Part shown: positions 7,553-15,107 of the stretch, piece by piece
Numbering within the stretch: the first letter of the stretch is position 1
Layout of the letters: every line of letters starts with the position of its first letter
NCBI RefSeq assembly: GCF_003243465.1
Contig: NZ_QFQZ01000003.1
Location: 1 to 64,000, forward strand
Length of the DNA stretch: 64,000 nt
Direction of reading: 5' to 3'
Source: Caulobacter segnis
GTDB taxonomy: Bacteria; Pseudomonadota; Alphaproteobacteria; Caulobacterales; Caulobacteraceae
Notes under the pieces: generated by a model
The model's input: the letters and a program-made list of their open reading frames with translations, nothing else
The model's database searches: none
What the model was told of the DNA's origin: nothing
Translations under genes and position numbers: made by a program

Positions 7553-9172
7553 ATGAAACAGTCGCTGACCAGCAGCCGGCATTTCGTGGCGGTGGGCGAT
7601 CGCATCGTCCATTGCAGACGATGGGGCGAGGGGCCTGTCGTGCTGGCGGTGCATGGCTCACCGCAGTCGTCCCGCGCCGTCGCAGGCGTGGCCGAGGTCC
7701 TGGCTGGTCGTGGCCTCTGCGTGATCGCGCCCGACACGCCCGGCGCGGGGCTATCGACGCCATTGTCCATGGGGGCGCCGGAGACCGGTGATTTCGCGCG
7801 GGCCCTGCTGGCCTTCGCCGACGCCCTGGGCCTCGGACGGTTTGGCGTCTACGGCTTCCATACCGGCGCCTGCACCGCCTGCGCGCTCGCCACGCTCGCG
7901 CCGGAACGGGTCGCCGCCGCCGCCCTGGAGGGTCTTCCGGTCTGGACCGAGCAGGAGCGCGCCGACTTCCTGGCGAACTATCTGCCGCCCTTCGCGCCCA
8001 GTTGGGACGGCGCCCACATGGCCTGGCTCTGGGCGCGGATGGAGGAGCAGGTCCTGTTCTTCCCCTGGAGCGATCCGACGCCGCGCTCGCGCCTGGCCTA
8101 CGACCTGTCGCCGCTGGATCGGTTGCACGCCAACGCCATGGACCTGCTGCAGTCCGGCGATGGGTATCGCGCCGTCTATCGCGCCGCCTTCACCTTCCGC
8201 GCCGAGGACTGGCTGTCGCCCGCCGGCGCGCCGCGCCTGCTGATGGCGACAAGGGACGACGTGCTCGCCGCGCATCTGGGACGTCTGACGGCCGGCCGGA
8301 ACGAGACCCTGGTGCGCGACTCGGTCGCCGAGCTGCACGCCGCCGCCGCCGACTACCTGGCCAAGCGTCCCGGCGATGTCTCCCGCGCCGAGCCGATCCA
8401 GGGCGACGCGGGGCGCGGGTTCTCTAACGGGTTGACCTGGCGCGGGACTTTGGCGGGCCCTGGCAGGCCCTTGGTCCTCCTGCATGGCTGGGGTGACGAC
8501 CACACCCGCTTCGATGCGCTGTGGGCCCGGCTGGAGGGGCGTCGCCCCGTGGTCGCCTTCGACCTGTCGGGCCATGGCGCCTCGACGCCAATGACCGGCG
8601 ACGTCGTGACGACCTTGGCCGAGGCCATCGGAGACCTGGGGCTCGCCGCGCCGGCCATCGTGGGGGAAGGGACCGGCGGCCAGATCGCCGCGGCCTTGGC
8701 GGACCAGGGCGTGGCGGGCCCGGCCGCCACCATCGGCGTGGAGGTCCACGGCCCCGCCCGGCGGGCGGCTATCGCCCGTCACGGGGCGCCCGCTCTGGCC
8801 CCCGAATGGGACGGCGCGCATCTGGTCCGAGCCTTTCGCGTCGCGCGCCGGGAGCGGCTGTTCCATCCGTGGTTCGACGCGACCGCCGCCGCCGCGCTCG
8901 CCGAACCGGGCAGTCTGGAAGCCGCCGACGTCCATCGCCGAGCCGTTCGACTGCTGCGCGCCGCCGACGCCCTTTCGCCGCTCAACACCTGGCGGCTCGA
9001 GCACGATCTTGGCGGCGTCGCGCGGCGGCTGGGTGAGCGCCTGACCGTCTTCGCACAGGCTGGCGATCCCCTGTCGAGCCCGGCGCAAGTCGCTGCGCTC
9101 GGCGTTCCAGCCCTTCCTCTGCCAACGGCGGTTTCCGGTTGGGCGTCGGCCCTCGAAGCCTTCGCAAGCTGA
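7553..9172 (+). CDS. Tandem alpha/beta-hydrolase-fold protein lacking a serine nucleophile
   Basis: 539 residues made of two homologous alpha/beta-hydrolase domains. Each has an HG oxyanion turn (VHGSPQ, LHGWGD), a D-x-x-G turn (PDTPGAG, FDLSGHG) and a shared lid segment (WDGAHMAW...FFPW and WDGAHLVR...FHPW), so the gene arose by internal duplication. The elbow that normally reads G-x-S-x-G is GFHTG in the first domain (His at the nucleophile position, about residue 103) and GEGTG in the second (Gly, about 373). A standard Ser/Asp/His triad is therefore absent. An in-frame ATG at 7487 is possible, but it lies 8 bp from the operator, so ATG 7553 is preferred. The protein is a paralogue of the truncated gene at 1-1281. 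Activity is unknown: a non-canonical enzyme, or a binding/pseudo-enzyme. Confidence 0.8.
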   Translation: MKQSLTSSRHFVAVGDRIVHCRRWGEGPVVLAVHGSPQSSRAVAGVAEVLAGRGLCVIAPDTPGAGLSTPLSMGAPETGDFARALLAFADALGLGRFGVYGFHTGACTACALATLAPERVAAAALEGLPVWTEQERADFLANYLPPFAPSWDGAHMAWLWARMEEQVLFFPWSDPTPRSRLAYDLSPLDRLHANAMDLLQSGDGYRAVYRAAFTFRAEDWLSPAGAPRLLMATRDDVLAAHLGRLTAGRNETLVRDSVAELHAAAADYLAKRPGDVSRAEPIQGDAGRGFSNGLTWRGTLAGPGRPLVLLHGWGDDHTRFDALWARLEGRRPVVAFDLSGHGASTPMTGDVVTTLAEAIGDLGLAAPAIVGEGTGGQIAAALADQGVAGPAATIGVEVHGPARRAAIARHGAPALAPEWDGAHLVRAFRVARRERLFHPWFDATAAAALAEPGSLEAADVHRRAVRLLRAADALSPLNTWRLEHDLGGVARRLGERLTVFAQAGDPLSSPAQVAALGVPALPLPTAVSGWASALEAFAS

Positions 9173-9242
9173 GGTCCGAGCGCCGGACTCGCCTTAAAAT
9201 TTCTGGATGACGGCGCGGTTGTGGCGCCGCATCAATGCGGAC

Positions 9243-10022
9243 ATGACTATGACCATCACCGGCTCTGCACAGCTCGACGCTGGCCTGCTCGACGAGTCCC
9301 TGCCGACCCCGCTGTATCACCAGATCTACCTGATCCTGCGTGAGCGGATCCTCAAGGGGGACTTCTCGAGCGGCAGCCTGCTGCCGGGCGAGCAAGAGCT
9401 CGCCAAGCTGCTCGACGTGTCGCGGATCACGGTCAAGCGGGCCCTGAACGAGCTGGCCGAGGATCGCTTGGTCACCCGCCATCGCGGCCGGGGCACCGTG
9501 GTGACCGGACGTCCCCCGCGCCGTGTCGTGCGCGGCTCGTTCGACACGCTGCTGGAGTCGCTGAAGCAGATGGGCCTGGAGACCCAGGTCCAGCTTCTGG
9601 AAGTGAACGACCTAGCCGCCTCGGCGACCATCGCCGAGCTGCTACAGATGGAGGAAGGCGACGAGGTCCAGCGCGTCGTCCGCATGCGCAAGCTGGAGGG
9701 CGAGCCGTTCTCCTACATCATCAACTACGTGCCGGCCGCGATCGCGGCCGGCTATTCGAGGGATGACCTGGAGAACCGGTCCATGCTCGAGCTGCTTGAG
9801 AAGGTGGGCGCGGGCGCCTTCGAGGTGGAGCAGTGGATCACCGCGACGGCGGCCGAGCCGCACATCGCCTCGGCGCTGCAGGTGTCCGTCGGCGGACCGC
9901 TGCTGAAGATCGAGCGGGTCGTCCGCGACAAGAAGGGGCGGCCGGTGCAACTGGTCATCGGCTTCTATCGTCCTGACCTGTTCGAGTACCACATTCGGGC
10001 TCAGCGACCGGAAAAGCGCTAA
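9243..10022 (+). CDS. GntR-family transcriptional regulator with UTRA domain (GntR-A)
   Basis: About 259 residues. The N-terminal winged helix contains PLYHQIYLILRERILKGDFSSG, then LPGEQELAKLLDVSRITVKRALNELAEDRLVTRHRGRGTVV, the typical GntR HTH. The C-terminal UTRA ligand-binding domain runs from about residue 90 (VRGSFDTLLESLK) to LVIGFYRPDLFEYHI. This places it in the HutC subfamily, which usually represses catabolic operons until a substrate binds. Alternative starts are ATG 9207 and 9249; no clear ribosome-binding site separates them. It sits between the hydrolase gene and the operon at 10094, which carries a perfect inverted repeat containing GTCTAAAC, a good HutC-type site and its likely target. 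Confidence 0.9.
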   Translation: MTMTITGSAQLDAGLLDESLPTPLYHQIYLILRERILKGDFSSGSLLPGEQELAKLLDVSRITVKRALNELAEDRLVTRHRGRGTVVTGRPPRRVVRGSFDTLLESLKQMGLETQVQLLEVNDLAASATIAELLQMEEGDEVQRVVRMRKLEGEPFSYIINYVPAAIAAGYSRDDLENRSMLELLEKVGAGAFEVEQWITATAAEPHIASALQVSVGGPLLKIERVVRDKKGRPVQLVIGFYRPDLFEYHIRAQRPEKR

Positions 10023-10057
10023 GCGCCAGATCGGCGCGTGACAGAGCCGACGCGCGA

Positions 10058-10080
10058 GATATATGGTCTAAACATATATC
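10058..10080. promoter_or_regulatory. GntR-type operator GATATATG-N7-CATATATC
   Basis: Perfect inverted repeat with 8-base arms around GTCTAAA; the inner GTCTAAAC fits the GTnTAnAC form of HutC-type sites. It ends 13 bp before the start codon at 10094, so binding would block transcription start. GntR-A, encoded just upstream, is the likely ligand. Confidence 0.7.
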
Positions 10081-10093
10081 AATAGGCGTCGTC

Positions 10094-10750
10094 ATGCTCG
10101 CTGCCGTCTTCCTTCTGCTGCACCTCCTGGTGTTCGCCTACTGGCTGGGCGGCGACCTGGGCGCTTTCTACACCTCGGCCTACCTCACGGACGCGCGGCG
10201 GACTCGCGGCGAGCGGTTGATGGCGCTCAAGGTGTTGGGCGACCTAGACATGGCGCCGCGGACCGCCCTGATCCTGACCGCGCCTACCGGACTGACCCTG
10301 GCCTGGGCCAAGGGCTGGCTGCCGCTTCCGCCCCTCGTGGTGGCGGGGGCATGGGGGCTAGGCCTCGCTTGGCTGGCCCTCGCCTGGCGCATCCACCTGC
10401 GCCACAGCGGACCATCCAGCCTGGACCGTCGCGTGGACCTGCTTGTCCGCTGGATCGTTCTCATTGTCCTCGTCGGCGCCGGCCTCCAAGGCTTGGCGAC
10501 GCGAGACATTCCTCTTTTCCTGGCCGCCAAGATGCTGCTCCTGGCGGGGTGCGTGACGTTGGGCCTCGCCATTCGGGCGGTGATGGCGCCGCTGGGGGCG
10601 GCCATCCGCGTCCTGGCGGGGCCGACGGGGCCGACGCCGGAAAGCGATCAGGCGATCGGCGCGGTGCTCCAGCGCGCGCGGCCCCTGGTGATCTGTCTAT
10701 GGCTTCTGCTGATCGCCGCCGCCCTGTTCGGCGCGGCCAAGCCGGTCTGA
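10094..10750 (+). CDS. Polytopic inner-membrane protein, function unknown
   Basis: 218 residues, strongly hydrophobic, with about six membrane segments: LAAVFLLLHLLVFAYWLGG at the N-terminus, TALILTAPTGLTLAW, PLVVAGAWGLGLAWLALAW, WIVLIVLVGAGLQGLA, LFLAAKMLLLAGCVTLGLAIRAVMA and VICLWLLLIAAALFGAA. A histidine and several arginines lie in the loops (RIHLRHSG). It resembles small CopD/DUF2269-like membrane proteins in layout, but I cannot assign it firmly. It starts the operon with the racemase-fold protein (4-bp gap) and the 241-residue protein at 11602, directly behind a GntR operator. A transport or redox role for the pathway is possible. Confidence 0.7.
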   Translation: MLAAVFLLLHLLVFAYWLGGDLGAFYTSAYLTDARRTRGERLMALKVLGDLDMAPRTALILTAPTGLTLAWAKGWLPLPPLVVAGAWGLGLAWLALAWRIHLRHSGPSSLDRRVDLLVRWIVLIVLVGAGLQGLATRDIPLFLAAKMLLLAGCVTLGLAIRAVMAPLGAAIRVLAGPTGPTPESDQAIGAVLQRARPLVICLWLLLIAAALFGAAKPV

Positions 10751-10754
10751 CGTC

Positions 10755-11597
10755 ATGGCCGAGATCCGCATCGCGCTCGCCGGCGCCGTGGCCAATCCGT
10801 TGACCGGCGCCGTCGCGCCCGAACTGTCCGCCGCCTTCCCGGACGGCGTGCGGTTGATCGCCTATCCATCCCGCGCGCCCGTCTTTCCCTACACGCCGCT
10901 GGATCGCGCGATGCAGGTGCTGGGCCATGTCGAAGCCGCTGAGCGCGCGCGCGCCGACGGCTGCGACGCGGTGGTGCTGGACACTTTTGGTGACTACGGC
11001 CTGGATATCCTGCGCGACAGTCTCGGTATCCCCGTCGTCGGCTGCGGCGACGCGGCGCTGGAGGCCGCGGCTCGCCTCGGGCGAACCTTCGGACTGGTGA
11101 CGACCTGGCCTCGCTCCATGGACTTCATCATCAAGCGCGTGCTGCGTGACTCGGGCCTGGAGGCGGCTTGCCGCGCCATACGCACGATCGGGGGCGAGGA
11201 CGATCTGGCCGATGTGTCCGAACCGGGCGGCTATCTCGCGAGGATCGCCGCGGGGGAAGCGAGCCTCATGGCGCGCCTTGATGCGGCTTGCCGCGCGACC
11301 CTGGAGCAGGGCGGCGCCGAGGTGATCGTCCTGGGTTGCACCTGCCTGTCGCCTGTCGCCGCCGTGATCGCGGCACGCTCCGGCTTGCCCGTCGTGAACC
11401 CGCGTCTCGCCGGCGTCCGGCGGGCCATCGACATCGTGGCGCTGGACGAAACGCGTGGTCGCCCCGCGTTCCGTCCCGAGAGCCTGAGGGTGCTCGAAGA
11501 CATGCTCGACGCCGTGTCGCTGACGCCGCCCGAAGCCTGCCCGACCTGCATCGGCGACCCTGTCGATCCCGAACCCCAATTGTCAGAAGGCGCATGA
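10755..11597 (+). CDS. Asp/Glu/hydantoin racemase-superfamily enzyme with one catalytic Cys
   Basis: 280 residues with the two-lobed fold of aspartate/glutamate racemases. In racemases the first lobe carries a catalytic cysteine (x-C-F-x-D-P-G); here the matching segment is LDTFGDYG, with Thr77 in its place. The second-lobe motif is intact: VLGCTCLSP, Cys195 with Cys197. One-base members of this superfamily, such as arylmalonate decarboxylase, also keep only the second cysteine, while two-base racemases need both. This argues for a decarboxylase or isomerase rather than a racemase. It lies in the 10094-12327 operon under the probable control of GntR-A. Substrate unknown. Confidence 0.75.
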   Translation: MAEIRIALAGAVANPLTGAVAPELSAAFPDGVRLIAYPSRAPVFPYTPLDRAMQVLGHVEAAERARADGCDAVVLDTFGDYGLDILRDSLGIPVVGCGDAALEAAARLGRTFGLVTTWPRSMDFIIKRVLRDSGLEAACRAIRTIGGEDDLADVSEPGGYLARIAAGEASLMARLDAACRATLEQGGAEVIVLGCTCLSPVAAVIAARSGLPVVNPRLAGVRRAIDIVALDETRGRPAFRPESLRVLEDMLDAVSLTPPEACPTCIGDPVDPEPQLSEGA

Positions 11598-11601
11598 GAC
11601 C

Positions 11602-12327
11602 ATGATGAAGCACCGCACGATCCGGGGGCGGATCCTCTACACCTCCAACAAGCCGGGCCGCGAGGGCCAGGAGCGGGGGCGCGAGACCTTCGTCATGCGC
11701 AAGCACACCGACGGTAAGGTCACGATCAGCGCCCAGTGCGAGATCGACGAGCCGGATCCGACTGTCCTGCGCGACGTGATCTACTCGATGGACGAGGCGG
11801 GACGTCCCATGGACTGCCATGTGCGCCTGACGGTCGGCGACCGGTTCATGGGCTCGGGCTGGTTCCGGTTTGGCGACGGCTTCATCGAGTGCGAGAGCTA
11901 CGGTCCCTCGATCGGGCGCGTCTCCCAGACGATGCCGGTGTCGGGGCCCTATGACGGTTTCGGCACCCATCCGATCATCGGCGACGCCTACATGACCCGC
12001 GTGATGGACCTGTCGCGAGGGCCTCACAAGCGGCCGCTGCGCGCCTTTCTGCCCTCGGTCGACCACCGGGGCGCGACGCCGCCGCTGATCGCCGAGAGCA
12101 ATCTCTACATGGAGTATGTCGGCGAGGACGAGGCGACCACGCCGGCCGGGACCTTCGCCTGCCGCCATTTCCGCTTCTCGGACGAGGCGGGCGGCATGGT
12201 CAGCAAGGACGGCGCCCACCCGGTCTACGACCTGTGGGTCACGGCCGACGACGACCACCTGTTCATCAAGGGCGGCGTCGGCGGCTACATGCAGACCTGG
12301 TACGAGCTGGTCGAACTGGAACGCTGA
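11602..12327 (+). CDS. Unknown protein, probable beta-rich ligand-binding or isomerase fold
   Basis: 241 residues without signal peptide or membrane segment. The sequence is rich in short beta-strand-like segments with repeated aromatic/glycine turns (FMGSGWFRFGDGFIECESYG, AGTFACRHFRFSDE, YDLWVTADDDHLFIKGGVGGYMQTWYELVEL). The last part resembles proteins of the DUF3108 type, in which a beta-barrel ends with a substrate- or precursor-dependent strand pair, but I cannot assign a family. It follows the racemase-fold gene by 4 bp, with AGAAGG upstream; ATG 11605 is an equally good start. As the last gene of the operon it probably acts on, or carries, the same compound. Confidence 0.65.
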   Translation: MMKHRTIRGRILYTSNKPGREGQERGRETFVMRKHTDGKVTISAQCEIDEPDPTVLRDVIYSMDEAGRPMDCHVRLTVGDRFMGSGWFRFGDGFIECESYGPSIGRVSQTMPVSGPYDGFGTHPIIGDAYMTRVMDLSRGPHKRPLRAFLPSVDHRGATPPLIAESNLYMEYVGEDEATTPAGTFACRHFRFSDEAGGMVSKDGAHPVYDLWVTADDDHLFIKGGVGGYMQTWYELVELER

Positions 12328-12333
12328 GAAGGG

Positions 12334-12355
12334 CGCCGGCGGGGAACCGCCGGCG
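12334..12355. terminator. Hairpin between convergent operons
   Basis: Nine-bp perfect stem CGCCGGCGG / CCGCCGGCG with a GGAA loop, in the 33 bp between the convergent genes ending at 12327 and 12361. The T-tract is weak (TGCCTTT), so it may act in both directions or depend on Rho. Confidence 0.55.
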
Positions 12356-12360
12356 TGCCT

Positions 12361-13698
12361 TTAGGCGCTGAACCCCGACGGCGTGGACCGCGCGAAGGGA
12401 GACGAGAGGGCTTCCGCCAAAGCCAAGGCCGTCGCGGCGTCGCGAGCGATGATCTGTCCAGACAGCGGCAGGCCATCCGGCGACAGGCCCGTGGGGAAGG
12501 CGACGGCCGGGGCGCCCATGAAAGCCCCCAGGGCGGTGAAGTCGGCCTGGTTGGCCGGCGCGCCTTGCTCGAACGGGAAAGCCGTTTGGGGGGCGGTCGG
12601 CGTCAGCAGGCCGGCGAACGGCGCGAGCAGGGCCTCCACCTCGGCGACAGCCTTGGCAAGGTCGCGATAGGCGCGCGCCAGCTTGATGGCCGGCTGTCCG
12701 GCGCCCCAGTCCAGAAGCGCACGGAATTCCGGCGAGAAACCTTCGGGGTCTTCGGCCAAGGCCGCGGCGTGGACGACAGCGCCTTCGGCCTCGCCGACCA
12801 GCAGGCCCGCCCGACGCAGGCGGCTAAAGTCGTAGTCGGAGAGGCGCAACGACGTCGTCTGCAGGCCCGCCTTTCGCGCGGCCTCGATGGCGGCGGCGAA
12901 AGCGTCGGCCACGGCGGCGTCGACCTCAACCTGACCTTCGAAGTCGAGCACCGCGATCGGACCTTGCACTGCTTGGCTGCCGATCTCTTGGCCGCTGGCC
13001 GCCACGGCCAGGAGGCGCGCATCCTCGGCGGAGCGCGCATGGACGCCGACGTGGTCGTAGGTCCAGGAAAGGGGCTCGACCCCAGCGGTCGAGATGAATC
13101 CCTTCGCGGGCTTGAAGCCGAACACGCCGCAATAGGCTGAAGGGATGCGGACGCTGCCCATCGTGTCGGTGCCCAAAGCGGCGGCGCAGAGGCCGGCGGC
13201 GGTGGCGGCGCCCGACCCGCCCGACGAACCGCCCGGCGTCCAGCCATGGCGATAGGGGTTGTAGCAACGGCCATAAGCCAGATTGTCGGTCGTCGCGCCC
13301 AGGGCGCCTTCGTGCATGTTCAGCGCGCCTAGGATCACCGCGCCGGCCGCGCGCAGGCGCTCGACCGTCTCGGCGTCCCGCGCGGGAATGCGGCCGCGAT
13401 AGGCGCCGACGCCCGAGGTCCAGGGCAGGCCGGCGATGGCGATATTGGCCTTCACCGCGATCGGCACGCCGTCGATGTTCGAGAGCGGCTCGCCGTTCCG
13501 CCAGCGGCCGCCGCTGGCCTCGGCGGCGGCGCGAGCGCCTTCGGCGTCGGTCGCCGTCACGGCCCCAAGCATCGGGTTCAGTCGCTCGATGCGCGCCAGA
13601 TAGGTTTCCGTCGCCTCGGACGGCGTGACGGCGCGGTCGCGGAAGAGGGCGGTCAGCCCCGCGACGCCGGCTTCGACGATGGGATTGTGGAAGCTCAT
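12361..13698 (-). CDS. Amidase-signature family hydrolase
   Basis: 445 residues with the full amidase signature. The Ser-cisSer-Lys triad can be read: Lys83 in PIAVKANIA, cis-Ser158 in TPGGSSGGSG, and nucleophile Ser182 in DTMGSVRIPS. The family hydrolyses carboxylic amides or amide-like bonds (GatA, AtzF, allophanate hydrolase, aryl amidases); the closest subgroup cannot be told from sequence alone. No GatB/GatC partner is nearby, so it is not the tRNA amidotransferase. It is the last gene of the PrpD / CoA-ligase / amidase operon; its ATG overlaps the ligase stop. Together they suggest release of an acid from an amide followed by CoA activation. Confidence 0.9.
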   Translation of the reverse strand: MSFHNPIVEAGVAGLTALFRDRAVTPSEATETYLARIERLNPMLGAVTATDAEGARAAAEASGGRWRNGEPLSNIDGVPIAVKANIAIAGLPWTSGVGAYRGRIPARDAETVERLRAAGAVILGALNMHEGALGATTDNLAYGRCYNPYRHGWTPGGSSGGSGAATAAGLCAAALGTDTMGSVRIPSAYCGVFGFKPAKGFISTAGVEPLSWTYDHVGVHARSAEDARLLAVAASGQEIGSQAVQGPIAVLDFEGQVEVDAAVADAFAAAIEAARKAGLQTTSLRLSDYDFSRLRRAGLLVGEAEGAVVHAAALAEDPEGFSPEFRALLDWGAGQPAIKLARAYRDLAKAVAEVEALLAPFAGLLTPTAPQTAFPFEQGAPANQADFTALGAFMGAPAVAFPTGLSPDGLPLSGQIIARDAATALALAEALSSPFARSTPSGFSA

Positions 13699-15098
13699 TT
13701 GCGTTCGTCGATCAGGCGGATGGGCTTCTGGCGGACATCGATCTGGGTGCGGGCGGCCGTGGCGCCCTTGCAGGTCAACTCCACCTCGACCTCGATGCCG
13801 ATCTTGCGCTTCAGGGCCTCGCCGAACGCGCGGGCGACGTCCGCATAGGCGGCCTCCGGCGCGGTGGTTTCGGCGACCACGACGAAGCTGTCGCGGCCCG
13901 TCTGGTCGCGGCGCGCCAGGCAGATGAACTCGCCGGCGAAGGCGTCAAACTCCTCCAGCATGGCGCCCACGCCGTGCGGGAAGATGTTGATGCCGCGGAT
14001 CTTGACCATGTTGTCCGAGCGGCCAAGGAAGCCGGCGATACGGTCGTACTGGATGCCGATCGACGACTTGCCCGTCAGGCGGCGTGAGACGTCGTGGGTG
14101 TTGAAGCGGATGATCGGATAGAGATCGTCCTTGAACAGGCAGGTGACGACCATGTCGCCCAGTTCGCCGTCGGCCACCGGCGCGCCGGTATCGATGTCGC
14201 AGAGCTCGACGTAGTGGGCGTCTTCATGGACGTATAGGCCGTCTTGGTCCGGGCCTTCGCCGGCGATCAGGCCGGTGTCGCCGACGCCGTACCAGTCGAA
14301 GCACTGATCGACGCCCCAGACTTCCTTCATCACCGCCTTGTCCTCGCGGCCGAGCTGGCCAGAGATCATGCGAAGCGGGATGTCGCGACCCGGCTCGATG
14401 CCGTTATCGCGTGCGACGTCGGCGAGCTTCTTCACGTAGTCGGCGAAGCCGGCGATCACCGTGGCCTTGAAGCGCTTCATCAGCTCGACCTGCTGCAGCG
14501 AGCGCGTCTCGACGCCCGTACCGGCCGACATGAAGGTGGCGCTGGTCCAGTGGGTCAGTGCTTCGCGGACATAGTGGCCGCCGTTGATCATGCCGTGGCC
14601 GTAGACCGAGTGGATCACGTCGTCCGGGCGCAGGCCCTGGAAGCGGAAGCTACGCGCCAGCAGCAGGTTCTGCACCTCGCGGCTCTTGGGGCCGAACAGC
14701 AGCACCTGCGGGTCGCCCGTGGTGCCCGAGGTGGTGTGCATGATCGCCGGCGGCTTCTGGTCGGCCGGATAGCTCTCGAAGCCGGCGAAGTCGCCGAACG
14801 GCGGGGCCAGCTTCAGCGACTCCATGATGTCCGACTTGCTGAACATCGGCAGACGCGGCAGGTCGTCGATCGAGCGGATGTCGCCCGGCTCGATGCCGGC
14901 CGCGCCCCACAGGCGCTGATAGAACGGGATCTGCCAGGCGCGGGCGACGCAGCGCAGGAACAGCTTGTTCTGGTGCGCGCGCAGGGCGTCACGGCTGACG
15001 GAGGTGGCGAAGGCGACGAAGTCATCGCCGATCGGATGCTCGGCCAGCATCTGGTCGAAGTCGATCGAGCGCCAATAGGACTGATGGATGTCTTTCAT
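13695..15098 (-). CDS. PaaK-like acyl/aryl-CoA ligase (AMP-forming)
   Basis: 467 residues of the adenylate-forming superfamily, phenylacetate-CoA ligase type: ATP-binding loop HTTSGTTGDP (121-130), aromatic motif FDWYGVGDTGLIAGE (about 257-271) in the position of the Y-G-x-T-E motif, and the C-terminal hinge/lysine segment GRSDNMVKIRGINIFP. It would activate a carboxylic acid to its CoA thioester through an acyl-AMP. The residues around the pocket differ enough from PaaK that phenylacetate need not be the substrate. It overlaps the amidase start by 4 bp and follows the PrpD-fold gene by 9 bp. The operon begins at an operator of the TGTCCGGACA family. Confidence 0.88.
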   Translation of the reverse strand: MKDIHQSYWRSIDFDQMLAEHPIGDDFVAFATSVSRDALRAHQNKLFLRCVARAWQIPFYQRLWGAAGIEPGDIRSIDDLPRLPMFSKSDIMESLKLAPPFGDFAGFESYPADQKPPAIMHTTSGTTGDPQVLLFGPKSREVQNLLLARSFRFQGLRPDDVIHSVYGHGMINGGHYVREALTHWTSATFMSAGTGVETRSLQQVELMKRFKATVIAGFADYVKKLADVARDNGIEPGRDIPLRMISGQLGREDKAVMKEVWGVDQCFDWYGVGDTGLIAGEGPDQDGLYVHEDAHYVELCDIDTGAPVADGELGDMVVTCLFKDDLYPIIRFNTHDVSRRLTGKSSIGIQYDRIAGFLGRSDNMVKIRGINIFPHGVGAMLEEFDAFAGEFICLARRDQTGRDSFVVVAETTAPEAAYADVARAFGEALKRKIGIEVEVELTCKGATAARTQIDVRQKPIRLIDERK

Positions 15099-15107
15099 CG
15101 TCTTCCG

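Noticed and set aside
9174..9188. Inverted repeat GTCCG-N5-CGGAC at the end of the hydrolase gene, considered as a fifth GntR site
   Set aside because: Spacing differs from TGTCCGGACA and the repeat starts inside the stop region; no flanking AAAT/ATTT.
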